A DNA stretch of 64,000 bases from Lycium barbarum (lineage: Eukaryota; Streptophyta; Magnoliopsida; Solanales; Solanaceae). A program made the position numbers and the translations under genes. This document shows, one piece after another, positions 49,696 to 61,345 of this stretch. Where the stretch lies: the NCBI RefSeq assembly GCF_019175385.1, contig NC_083343.1, positions 54,520,457 to 54,584,456 of the forward strand. The letters run 5' to 3'. The notes below the pieces were generated by a model. That model did no database searches, was not told the DNA's origin, and was given only the letters and a program-made list of their open reading frames with translations. Numbering within the stretch: the first letter of the stretch is position 1; every line of letters starts with the position of its first letter.

Positions 49696-51103
49696 GTATA
49701 TAATGCTTGTTAAGCCAATGGGGAGTCCCATCATATCGTATCGGATGGCATTATCATCATCATCATCGTATCATCATATGATTAGCTGGTAGTGCGTATA
49801 TAATGTTGTCACCTTTCCCATACCCAGTAGATATATACATATATAGTACATAATATACGTGTATATAGCGCCTGAGGAGTTTTGGGTCTATACGTGTATA
49901 TGTATATAAATGCAATCCAATGCATGAAACATGATAGGAAAATAGGTAACCCTAAAGATTATACTGAAGGAAGACTTTCTGAAAATATATTGTTGAACAT
50001 GAATCAAATGAGTCATCCCTAACTCTAAGAGTGGATCCATTATGGATTAACGTCATGTGTATGTTCGGCTCACAAGGATCATGTCGAAGAAAGAAAAAGG
50101 AATGGCCTTACATACCTCGTCATCTCCTTACTACTCAATGCCTATCCTTCCAGGTTTGCAAATGTACATTCAAGAGGATTCATTCTAAGATCAAGCCATT
50201 GAAACTCCTATAAAGTCAACTAAACTAATAATTAAGCTAACGAAATCGGACAACATTTCATTTATATCATCTACTTCCACTAATCCTCCAACAACACCCA
50301 AACATCTATAACAATGTCAACAATTCCATATTCAAGAGATTATATTCAATTTACACTCAAATCAATCCAAAACTTCCTTCCAAATTCCATTTATAGATAG
50401 CAACTAAAACACAATACTTTATGACTTTCCTTACTATGATTTCCTTCACCCTTATGACTTACTAACCTTCAAATCAACTCAATATATGTAATAAAGGGAA
50501 GAACATACCTTACAATTGAAGAATCTTCAACTCACACAATCTTGTTTTAAAACCAAATCCACCACAACTTCAACTAAAAGAAAGAACAATCATCTTCCAG
50601 GTACTAGCTTAGGGTTTTAGTGCTTGATTTTCACTTGAACTAGCTTTGGAGGTTTATGTATGGCTAGAGATGGGAGAGAGAGCTTGAAGAATCTAGAAAA
50701 ATCTGATTTTTGGGTGTAAATAATGACCCAAGGTCGTGGCCCTTTCCATTTATAGGAGAGAAATTTTTTCCACCGCTTGTCCTTTGACTACAAGCTCGAC
50801 GGTATCATCGTTATTCGACGGTCCGTTGACTTACAACTGTTGAGTAACGGCAACCTCTAATTCTCAGATGGTGGTTCGGCGGTGCAGATTGATGGTCCGT
50901 CGACTTTCCCAATTGTCGCGCTCAATTTCTTTTGGTTCGTTCAGCCTCCAACCTTCCTGATACTTGTTGGACATAACTTAGACTCTTCGTATACATAAAA
51001 TAAACATGTAGAGTCTCTTATGACCTTGAAAAAAACTCCACTTTCTAACTCCACGTTGGCTAACTTACGATGGAACTCAAAGTATAAAATATGGGATGTA
51101 ACA
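49458..51103 (-). mobile_element. Element J 3' LTR, piece 3
   Basis: Resumes J after L and ends GGGATGTAACA at 51103 next to J's polypurine tract. Contains a (TA)n(TG)n run (49610-49690), CTTACATACC (50109) and CGACGGTCCGTTGA-type U3 palindromes (50790-50930). Net J LTR length without K and L is about 2.17 kb, close to 2137 bp of its partner. Confidence 0.9.
49610..49690. repeat. (TA)n(TG)n microsatellite
   Basis: About 15 TA and 25 TG units. The matching place in J's other LTR (56997-57022) has only a TA run, so the TG part grew after J inserted. Open frames of Val-Cys repeats here are artefacts. Confidence 0.95.
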
Positions 51104-51137
51104 TCTTCCGCCCCTTTAGGAACATTCGTCAAATGTT
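51104..51137 (-). promoter_or_regulatory. Polypurine tract and pre-PPT palindrome (J)
   Basis: On the minus strand the tract reads CCTAAAGGGGCGGAAGA (51120 down to 51104), preceded by a reduced palindrome AACATT/AATGTT (51121-51137). Confidence 0.8.
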
Positions 51138-51349
51138 AGATTCTTAGAGGTCTTTCAAAGATTTCGACAGAGTCTCCCTTGTAGCTATACCACTAACATC
51201 CTGTCCCAATAACCCAAAATATACAACGCCTCACAGGACCATATCAAACAATAACAATAATGGTCTTACACAACCAGAAATCACAAAAAGAAGCATTACG
51301 CACCTGAAGACAATGGTGTCTCTGTCTAAACCTCCTCTAGGGGTGGAAA

Positions 51350-52640
51350 CAAATGCGAATACTTGGATCTCATTTCTTTTTCAACTTACCAAGTCATTTC
51401 CTCAACATTCTTGTTCCTCCAGAGGACCTTAACTGATGCTACATCTTTATTTCTCTATCTTCGAACTTGTCTTTCTAGAATGGCAATAGGAACCTCTTCC
51501 TATGATAGTTGCTCAGTAACTTGAACATCATCTATGGGTAGGACTCTAGAAGGGTTTCCAATACACTTACGAAGCATGGATACGTGAAAGACTGGATGGA
51601 CTAATTCTAGCTCTGGGGGTAAATCTAACTCATAGGCCACTTGGCCTACTCTCCGCACAATCCTGCAGGGTCCAACGTACCGAGGGCTAAGCTTACACAT
51701 CTTTCTAAACCTCATGACGTCTTTCATAGGTGACACCTTCAGGAATACCCAATCATCAATCAGAATTCTAAGTCTCGTCGGCGATTATCTGCATAAGACT
51801 TCTGACAACTTTGGGTTGCCAATAATCGATCCTGAATAAGTTTGACCTTCTCTATTGCTTGTTGGATCAAGTCTGGTCCTACTAACTTAGTCGTCCCCAC
51901 TTCAAACTATACAATTGCTGATTTACACTTCTGCTCGTCTAAAGCCTCATATGGGGCCTTCTGGCTACTGGAATGGTAACTATTATTATATGCGAACTCG
52001 ATAAGCGGTAAATGATCATCCCAGTCACCATTGAAGTCTAACTCGTATTCCCTTAACATATCTTCGAGGGTCTGAATAGTACGCTCAGCTGCCCATCTTT
52101 CTGGGAGTGAAATGCTGTGCTAAGACTCATCTGAGCCCCCAAACCATTCTAAAAAGTCCTCCAGAAACTAGTTGTAAACTGATCACCTCTGTCGGAGATA
52201 ATAGATATGGAACACCATGGTGTCAGACTATCTCCTTAATGTATAGTTTCACATAATCCTCAGTTGTGTAAGTAATCTTGATTGGCAGAAATGGGCTGAT
52301 TTTTCAAGTCTATCAATAATCACCCATATGGAATCAAACTTACGCTGAGAAAGAGGCAAGCCTGTAATAAAATCTATATTAATTGCCTCCCACTTCCACA
52401 TTGGAATTTCCATAGCTTGTAATAACCCACTTGGTTTTTGATGTTCAATCTTCACCTACTGTCGATTAGGACAGTGGGCCACGAACTCCTATGTCCTTTT
52501 TCATTCCATCCCACTAATAGTTTCCTTAATATCATGATACATCTTTGTCACCCCCAAATGAATAAAAAAATAGGAATAGTAAGCCTCTCCCATAATCTGA
52601 CGACGTAATCCTGCAACATCAAGAACACATAGTCTGCCTT
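51350..52640 (-). pseudogene. pol (IN-CHD): Element J integrase with chromodomain-like tail, broken
   Basis: Minus-strand homology to A's and N's integrase. From the N-terminal side: decayed HHCC region near 52450-52620 (WDGMKKDI readable), MKIEHQKPSGLLQ and INIDFITGLPLSQ in an open frame at 52455-52249, then stops and shifts through the catalytic core. From 51736 a clean frame reads MKDVMRFRKMCKLSPRYVGP, VGQVAYELDLPPELELVHPV and VSMLRKCIGNPSRV. The tail EEVPIAILERQVRR, RNKDVASVKVLWRNKN and SKYSHLFPP follows at about 51500-51350 with stops. It resembles the chromodomain tail of Tekay/Del elements. Decay is similar to that of A. Confidence 0.85.
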
Positions 52641-52859
52641 GGTATCTAAGAACTCAATCTGTAGAAATCTCGAAGGGTGACTTTTTCTTCTGAGAAGTTG
52701 TGTCTCTATAATGTACTAACATGGGATCCTCGTACTGGCACTCCTTCACCTCAGTTACTATAGATTAAACTGCCATATCATGAATAGTGACTCCCAGATC
52801 ACCTGAGTCCAATAGTCGAACTCCTAGGCTAGCTAACTGTTGCAGCCCACGAACAATCT

Positions 52860-54250
52860 CCCTTTTATCTGGCTAGAAATCAAATAAACTACCTATGGAT
52901 TTGCGGCTAAGAGCATCGGCTACTACGTTTGCCTTTCCAGGATGATATAAGATACTAACATCATAATCTTTTAATAACTCTAACCATCGCCTCTACTGCA
53001 TATTCAAATCCTTCTGCTTGAAAATATACTGCAGACTCTTATGGTCTGTATAAATATCCATATGAACATCATACAAGTAATGCCTCCACATTTTCAATGC
53101 ATGTATCACCGCGGCTAACTCTAGATCATGTGTTGGATAGTTCTTTTTATGCTCCCGCAACTGCCATGAAGCGTAAGCAATAACTTTACCGTGCTGTATC
53201 AACACACAACCTAGCCCATCGCCTACGGTATCACAATAAATAACATAGCCCTCCGATCCTTCCAGAAGTTTCAGAACCGGGGCTGAAGTCAATTTGTTCT
53301 TCAACTCCTGAAAGCTACACTCGCAAGCATCTTTCTACTGGAACTTAGCTGATTTCTGAGTTAGCTTCATCAACGGTGCAGAAATAGAAGAAAAACCATC
53401 TATAAATCTCCTGTAATAGCCTGCCAAACCCAGAAAACTACGAACCTCTGTTGGTGTTGTGGGTCTCTGTCGAGTCTTCACAACTTTAATTTCCTGTATA
53501 TCCACCCGAATTCTATCAGTCCATCAACTGAAATAATGAGTCCCAGAAAAGTCACAGAATTTAACCAGAACTCATATTTAGAGAACTTACAACTTTCAAT
53601 CTTGGATAACTTTAAGGACAATGCTTAAATAATCTGCCTCTGACCGGGAGTATAACAAAATGTCATCAATAAACAATCACAAACAGATCTAGGAAAGGCC
53701 TGAATACACTTTTCATTAAATCCATGAATACCACCGGTGCATTAGTCAACCCAAACGACATTACCTGAAACTCGAAATGACCATATCTAGTTCGAAAAGT
53801 TGTCTTTGGGATATCTTTCTCTCTGACCCTCACCTGGTGATACCCTGATCTTAAATCTAGCTTCAAAAACCTCTAGCACCCTACAATTGATCAAATAAAC
53901 CATCAATTCTCGGAAGTGGATATTTGTTCTTTATTGTCACCTTGTTCAGTTGTCTGTAGTCGATACGCATCCGTAATGGGCCATCTTTCTTTCTTACAAA
54001 CAACACATGTGCTCCCCACGGTGATGAACTAGGCCTGATGAAGCCTTTTCCAAACAAATCCTTCAGTTTCTCCTTCAACTTTCTCAATTCTGTAGGTGCC
54101 ATTCTATAAGGCGTAATAGATATTGGCTTAGTATCTGGTAATACATCGATGGCAAAGTCAATTTCTCGCTCTGGATGAAGACCTGGAAGCTTGTCTGGAA
54201 ACGTATTAACTATTGAAACAAATTGAAGAGTCGGCGGCTTCACTTAGGTA
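52860..54250 (-). pseudogene. pol (RT-RH): Element J reverse transcriptase and RNase H, broken
   Basis: Frame 54243-53881 carries the RT start ([58 protein letters not shown]). After a stop, 53866-53666 continues ([34 protein letters not shown]). A frameshift just before the active site puts FIDDILLYS (Asp pair at 53662-53667) in another frame. RNase H lies in 53304-52993: [35 protein letters not shown] and [13 protein letters not shown]. The Asp/Glu/Asp positions are kept. Confidence 0.85.
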
Positions 54251-56105
54251 GCCTAAACACGTACTAGGTGATAAATGCAACCTTAGCAATCATCTTTCTT
54301 GCCTTGAGAAAGGAAATAAACCTACCCTTCGACGATGCCGTATTACCCTTCCACTCTAGGACTGGCTTTCCTGAAAACTGAAATCGAACCATCTTCGTTC
54401 TACAATCAACATTAGCATAACAAGAAGCCAACTAATCCATACCCATAATTACATCAAAGTTGATCATATCTAACTCATTCAATTCTACCATAGTATAACG
54501 ATCACAGTCCATAACCACACAATTTATATATACCCATCTAGTTATTACTGGATAACCAACGGGTGTAGACACCTCAAGGGGTTTGATCGACTCGGGTTTC
54601 ACCCCGAACTGACCCCAACAAAAGAAGTAACATACGACAGTGTAGAACCTGGATCAACCAATGTATATATATCATGAGAAAACACTGATAGTATACCTAT
54701 CACAACATCAGATGAAGACTTAAAATTTTACCGACCCACCAATGCATAGACGCTGTTCTGATGACCGCTCGAACTAGGTGCTCCACCTCTACCTCTACCA
54801 CGAGTGGCTGAAGTCTGAGAAGTCTACCTAGGAGGGTGTACAGATGATGAAGACCCCGCGATAGAGCCTGTCGGCTACACTATACTTCCACCAGCTCTGG
54901 TAGGGCAATCTTGCATAATGTGGCCTAGCCGACCACAGGTGTAGCAAACATTTAGGCCCAAACGACACTACCTGGCATGCAACTTACCGCACTAGGTACA
55001 TCGCGGTAAAAATGACCTTATCTGACTGGAACCACTCCTGATCTGCAAACTGGAAGCCTTGGAACTCTGAGCTGGCTTAAAACGAGCAGGTCTATCTAAC
55101 CTAGGTCCTGGAAACTGTGGAGGCGCACTAGCTGCTAAATGAGCTGAGAGCCTGGAGAACTGCTACCTCGGACCATTTCTGGACTCACTATCAAATCGCG
55201 AAGATCTTGCCCTCTTACTCGGACCCCTATCATGCTCATGCTCAACCCTCCGTAGCTATTGGCGCTCCTCAAGTTTCTGAGCGTGCTCCTGAATGCGGGA
55301 AATATCCATACCTAACTGAAGTGAGGCCGTCAAGCAATCATCAATCAAATGCGGTCCCAATCCATCATAAACCGGTTAACACGATCTCCCGTGTCAGCTA
55401 CCATAGTTGGAGCATACCTAGCCAATCAATTAAAATGGAGGCTATATTCCCGAGCACTCATATTCCCCTATCTAAGGTTCAAAAACCAATCAGCTCTGGC
55501 CCGTTGAATTTCTGGCGGCAAATAATGTCGAAGGAAGGCATCTACGAACTCTTACCATACAAGTGGAGGTGCATTAACCCCTCTGGAAGGCATCCAGTTA
55601 TCATACCAATGAATGACCACATCACGTAATCTATAAGAAGCCCACTCTACCGACTCAGTGCTTGAAGCTTGCATCACCTATAATGTCCTTAGCATCCCAT
55701 CTACAAAGTTCTGCAGGTCCTCATCTGGCTTCGACCCAAAGAATTCTGGAGGGCCTAAATTAATAAAACCAGGAACCCTGGCACTGACAGTCTTATCATC
55801 AAGACCCGTACCCCGACGCTGGGCCTGAGCGGCTACTAACTGTGTCAATAACTGAATAGCCTCTCTCATCTCCTGGCCAGAGGCATCTGGTGGAGAAACT
55901 GGGAGTGCTGGAGCTCAAGCTGGGGCTGGAGCTCCTCTATGCTCCTCTAGAGCTGGCAGGTATGGGAGGTCTAAGCTAGAACCTCATTCTAGGACTTGCT
56001 TTCCTCAAAATCTATAGGCGGTACCCGTCCAATCCTCCTACCTGCCACTAACTTTCCTTTTTGGGCGACTGATGCTTTCCTTGTCACAAGCATCGCTGAA
56101 ATCAT
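54251..56105 (-). pseudogene. gag-pro: Element J gag-protease, broken
   Basis: Possible gag starts are ATGs at 56105 and 56093 (MLVTRKASVAQKGKLVAG). 55869-55678 reads REAIQLLTQLVAAQAQRRGT, VPGFINLGPPEFFGSKPDED and VDGMLRTL. The capsid continues with several stops (FVDAFLRHYLPPEIQRARAD, ARYAPTMVADTGDRV). The zinc knuckle is intact at 54946 down to 54902 (CYTCGRLGHIMQDCP). The protease active-site region reads LVDPGSTLSYVTS near 54650, and MGMD-LASCYANVDCRTKMV lies near 54450-54390 with one stop. J alone in this window keeps all gag-pol domains, but with many frame breaks. Confidence 0.85.
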
Positions 56106-56286
56106 AGCATATTGTCAAAAAGGGGGGAATCCTTATAACATAGCTCTATCGCAGGATCTAAGATAAGGAAGAAAGGTCAATCAATCCTAAATGCCCTAAA
56201 GCCTTCTATTTATAAGTGTGGCATGCTTTACACCCATAAACAAGACTCTACTGGACATGGCTCATAGACAAACCCTAAGATGAATT

Positions 56287-56298
56287 GATCTAATACCA
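56287..56298 (-). promoter_or_regulatory. Primer-binding site (J), diverged
   Basis: TGGTATTAGATC on the minus strand, four bases from the 5' LTR; a mutated form of TGGTATCAGAGC. Confidence 0.75.
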
Positions 56299-56302
56299 AT
56301 TT

Positions 56303-58439
56303 TGTCATAACCCGATCGGAGGGTCATGCGGGCACTTGGAGCTAACCCACTGAGTACTTCAAAACATACATCACATAATCACATCTTAGTGGGCCATGGA
56401 ACTAACTCATAAGTATCATAGCTGGAAAGGGCACGTGCCCAAAAGATATATATACATCATCAACTATGCCCATATATACATATAAGTCGACAAGGCTAAT
56501 AAAGGATATAACAAAATGTAAACCGAAGAGGTCATATGACATCCAACTATACACATATTTCTATGAGCCTCTACATAGAATGCGTGACAAATTAAGGACG
56601 GGCCAGGACTCCGCTATGCCCATATGTACACAAAAGAATCATACCACTCCCAGCTACAACTCCGGAACAATGGAGTGCTCCTGGACCAGCGCAGAAATAT
56701 AAATGGTAGCCTAAGGATCTGTACCGTATCCCTGTCTACCTGCGGGCATGAAGGCAGCATCCACAACCAAAAGGACGTCAGTATAGACAAAGAACTGAGT
56801 ATGTAAGACATAGGAGTAACATAAAAGAGATATAAGAAACTATAAGGTAAGTGAATTCAACCTGTATATCTAAACTGTCCCTACGAGTGAATCATGTATA
56901 TAATTATTATGCATTTGAATTGCCTCTGAAGGCTGCTGATATGCATAAATATTGTGCATGCATGTACGAGGCCATATTGTGCATGCATGTATGAGGCCAT
57001 ATATATATATATATATATATATACACATGTATAACGCCTATTAAGCCACTGCGGAATCCCATCATATCGTATCAGCCGACATCATTATCATCATCATCAT
57101 CGTATCATCATATGACCAACTGATTAGCTGGTAGTGCGTATATAATGATGTCACCTTTCCCATACCCCATACATATATACATATATAATACATAATATAT
57201 GCGCATATAGCGCCGGGGGGTCTCGAGTTTGTACGTGCATATGTATATAAATGCAATGCAATGCATGAGACATGATAGGAATATAGGTAACCCTAAAGAT
57301 TATACTAAATTCGAAGGAAGACTTTCTGAAAACACATTGTGGAACATGAATCAAATGAGTCATCCCTAACCCTAAGAGTGGATCCATGATGGATTAATGT
57401 CATGTGTACGTTCGGCTCACAAGGATCATACCGAAGAAAGAAAAAGGCATGGCCTTACATACCTCGTCATCTCCTTACTACTCAATGCCTATCCTCCCGG
57501 GTTTCCAAATCTACATTCAAGAGGATTCATACTAAGATCAATCAATTAAAACTCTTATAAAGTCAACTAAACTAATAATTAAGCTAACGAAAATCGGACA
57601 ACATTTCCTTTATATCTTCTACTTCCACTAATCCTCCAACAACACCCAAACATCGATAAAAATGTCAACAATTCCATATTCAAGAGATTATATTCAATTT
57701 ACACTCAAATCAATCCAAAACTTCCTTTTAAATTCCATTTATAGACAACAACTACAACAGAATACTCTATGACTTTCCTTACCATGATTTCCTTTATCGT
57801 TATGACTTACTAGCCTCCAAATCAACTCAATATACATAATAAAGGAAAGAACATACCTCACAATTGAAGAATCTTCAACTCACACACAACATCAACTAAA
57901 AGCATGAAAAATCATCTTCCATGAACTAGCCTAAGGTTTTAGAGCTTGATTTTCACTTGAATTAGCTTTGGAGGTTTATGAATGGGTAGAGATGGTAGAG
58001 AGAGCTTGAAGAATCTAGAAAAAGCTGATTTTTGGGTGTAAATAATGACCCAAGGTCGTGGCCCTTTTAAGTTATAGGAAAGAAAAATTTTCCACCGCCT
58101 GTACTTTGACAGCAAGCTCGATGGTCCGTTGACTTGTAACCATCGAGTGATGGAAGCCTCTAATTCTTAGATGGTGGTTCGATGGTGCAAATTGACGGTC
58201 CATCGACCATTCGATGGTCCGTCTACTTGCAACCATCGAGTTGCCCAGCTATCGCACTCAGTTTCTTTTTGTTCGTTCAGCCTTCAACCTTCCCGATACT
58301 TGTTGGACATAACTTAAACTCTTCATATACATGGAATAAACATGTAGAGTCTCTTATGACCTTGACAAAAACTCTACTTTTGAACTCCATGCTGGCTAAT
58401 TTACAGCGCAACTCAACGTATAAAGTACGGGGTATAACA
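56303..58439 (-). mobile_element. Element J 5' LTR
   Basis: 2137 bp, TGTCATAACCC (normally TGTCACGACCC) to GGGTATAACA, followed by target duplication TTATT (58440-58444) matching 39854-39858. It shows the empty sites for K and L. Contains the decayed core (56754-56800), a (TA)n run, CTTACATACC (57456) and U3 palindromes of the GACGGTCCATCGA type (58110-58240). Confidence 0.95.
58110..58245 (-). promoter_or_regulatory. U3 palindrome cluster (J)
   Basis: CGATGGTCCGTTGA, GACGGTCCATCGA and CGATGGTCCGTCTA sites with ACCATCGAG between. They share the GGTCCGT centre with TACGGTCCGTA clusters of other LTRs but have different arms. Confidence 0.6.
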
Positions 58440-58444
58440 TTATT

Positions 58445-58895
58445 GATCCTGTTTATTGATATTGATCTCATCTTATGGTTATTGTTCCTTTAAGGCTAGA
58501 TATGTCCATGATGATAGCTCCATAATGGTAATATGAGATATATATATATATAGCTATTTTCTCACACTGAGCCGCGCTATAGTAGGCCGAGTACGACACC
58601 TGTTGTGCACACCACTTCAATTGGGTGTAGATGACACCGAGCCTATCATGGCTGGGAACGGTATTATATATATGTATGAAAATGTCTTTTTTAAAGGAAA
58701 GCATACATGAAATCTGCCTTAAGAGGAATCCAGATGTACATGTTATTCTCTCTTATCTCATGTCATTTTCATATCTTTATTACGTTGTTATTCAATCCTT
58801 GCATACTCAGTACATCATTCGTACTAACGTCTATTTTGTTTATTGACGTTGCGTTCATGCCCGCAGGTAGATAGGGACACGAACCAGACCCTTAG
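58445..58895 (+). mobile_element. Element A 3' LTR, piece 3
   Basis: Continues A after J. It carries ACACCGAGCC repeats (58567-58655), a TATATATA run and the double-hairpin core with tail ATGCCCGCAGGTAGATAGGG. It is cut by element N after CTTAG (58891-58895). The end of A's LTR is beyond the window. Confidence 0.75.
58807..58866 (+). promoter_or_regulatory. LTR double-hairpin core (A)
   Basis: TCAGTAC (58807-58813) pairs with GTACTAA from 58821 (one mismatch). Hairpin 2 is AACGTC (58826-58831) with GACGTT (58845-58850), a perfect 6-bp stem of unique sequence. Confidence 0.6.
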
Positions 58896-61308
58896 TGTCA
58901 CGACCCAACTAGGGGCCATGACGGGTACCCAGGGCTAGCCACCGAGCACCACTCATGCTACTACTTATCTTGCTCGTTTAATGGTCTTTTATTAGCTTTA
59001 TACTCAAATTATAGGAAAATCATATTTTATATGGAAACATAAATACTCTTATATACATTTTCCTCTCGGATATCAAAATAACATATGCATATAATAGCAT
59101 CTCGTGAGACCATCTAACCCACACTGCGCATCTATGAGCCTCTACTGAAGTACTAAACAAAGGGACGGGACAAGACCCCGTCATGCCCAAAAATACATAT
59201 ACATGAATATACACAAAAGAATCATCATAAGCACCTCCAAACAAAGGAGTGCTTTCAATCAGCTGACAACTACTGCTGGTCTGGGTCGAGCTCTCCTCCC
59301 TGTCTACCTGTGGGCATGAACACAGCGTCCAAAGGAAACAGACGTCAGTACGAACATTGTACTGAGTATGAGAGGCATAAACAAAGAAATAGAACAATGA
59401 CATAAGGAAATACCAATATGGAACATCTATATCTGACGGTCATGTATAAAGAATTAAGTCATGCTGTCTTACTCATACTCGTCATCATATCATGTATACA
59501 CAATGTATAAGCTGCCCGCTCATATAGTGCGGTGTAGCAATATATAAGCTGCCCGTCCATATCGGATCGGTGTGATAATCATAACATTAGCCTGCGTCCA
59601 GGCCTCCCACGTCCGGGGTATCATCTCATGCCGCCCACTGGTGGTGTCTGCCCATGCCATTTGGCCATGGTGTATCGTATAGCTGCCCGCCTTAGCGGTG
59701 ACTGCCCGGCCAATTAGGCGCGGTGTTATATCATCATAATGCATGCTCATCACACTATACTTATCATAACATACTTATCGTAATACATGAAAAAGGCTTA
59801 TGAACAACTTTATTTTATCGGGGTAACGTAAGGTCGTGATCCCCCGATTTCATTATGGAGCAATTATTGACATTCTGCCTCACCTTGAAGGAACTAACAT
59901 ATAAGGTGAGTGTGAGCAATAAATAACATCATGCCATTTTAAGATCCTCATATCATATCGTTTATCTTATATCACCATTCATGGATATAGGCTTTTAGCT
60001 TTCCGGAAGATAGGGACTCATGAAGAGGAGGAAAATTATGCTATGAGATTCATGCCATTAGAAAGAAGGGACTAGCCTCACATACCTTTGACGTTTAGCT
60101 AAGCTATCGTTCGCTTGTTCCCCTTCAATATCGCGTTTCTACCTTCAAAAGAGAGTTCGCATTTACGTTAGTTAATCGACTACCAGAACGCGCTACTATT
60201 TCTAGGGAAAATTGGGTGGCACTTCCTTTGGTTATACTACTTTTCCCATATTCTATATCAACTACCAAACATTCATGACAACACTCACAATATCATATCA
60301 ACAATCGTCATTTATCTACATCTACCACATCCCACCATTTTTCTCCAATTTCTCCACATTTATGGGTTTTAGCTCATCATCGCATTTTCATATATATATC
60401 ACGCCCATTTCATGGTCTACACGTTATTTATAACATCTCCATACTCACAACACATCAACATTCATAATTCAATCCAACTATCATTCAATTATTGCACTAT
60501 TCACATTTTATGACCCATTTACTACACTCTTCCATAATCCAAGTGTTCCAACGTTTTAATGCTTCAATCATCATGAGAAGGTCATCAAACTTACCTTAGA
60601 GGTTGTAGGAACGAGCCTTGAGTAGCAATACTCTTCTATAACAAAAACCCTATTTCACTTCCTTTGCAATTTCTTGGTGTAGATGAACTTTGATGTAATT
60701 CTTACACTTGATTTCATGAATTTGATGTTATTGACCTTGATTTTCCTTTGGTCCTCTTGAATTCTTGTAAATGAAGTGTTTAGAGTGTTCTAGAGAGTTT
60801 TTGAGTCGTGTAGATGAGAAATGAATAAATGAGGTTAGGGTCCCTTTTAATAACTCAAAACCTCATTTTTAATGAACAGTAGTCGGGTGCACAGTGGCCG
60901 TAAACCCAATTTACGGGCTGTATTCTGATTTAAGGTCCGTCCTTTACGACCGTATTTATGCATATCAGAAACAGAAAGGTTTGCTGGAGTCATGGTGGTT
61001 TACGGTCGCAGTTTACGAGCCATATTTCACTTTACGGTTTGTATTCTGAGTCGTATTTAACCTTTTCGTCATTTGGCAGAAAGTTGAAGTTTTTGGAATG
61101 TTGGAGGACGATGAGAGTTTACGGTCCGTAAACTACTTTACGGGGCCGTATTCTATTTTACGACCAACTGGGTCAAAATGCAGATCTGCAACTTTCGCAT
61201 TTCCAAAACTCATAAATAGTCATTCCCTTCTTAGTAAAACATCACACACTCATACACTTCGTTGGCCTACTCGTTGTATGTTCACGGAGAAATTTCTGAG
61301 GTGTAACA
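58896..61308 (-). mobile_element. Element N 3' LTR
   Basis: 2413 bp, TGTCACGACCC at 58896 to GAGGTGTAACA at 61308, next to N's polypurine tract. Same family as solo LTR I. Modules are the core (59325-59365), CCACGTCCGGGG/GGCGGTGACTGCCC repeats (59555-59735), CTCACCTT/AAGGTGAG (59879-59886 with 59903-59910), CTCACATACC (60081) and TTTACGGTCCGTAAAC-type palindromes (60895-61165). Confidence 0.9.
59325..59365 (-). promoter_or_regulatory. LTR double-hairpin core (N/M)
   Basis: GCGTCC with GACGT (imperfect), then TCAGTAC (59345-59351) with GTACTGA (59359-59365). Confidence 0.55.
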
Positions 61309-61345
61309 TTCTTCCCTCCTTTTGGATCATTCGTCCTCGAATGTT
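61309..61345 (-). promoter_or_regulatory. Polypurine tract and pre-PPT palindrome (N)
   Basis: Minus strand: CCAAAAGGAGGGAAGAA (61325 down to 61309) abutting the LTR. Before it is AACATTCG-AGGA-CGAATGAT (61345 down to 61326). Confidence 0.85.

Noticed and set aside
49405..49792. Open frames with THTHTH or VCVCVC runs
   Set aside because: They are translations of the TA/TG microsatellite.
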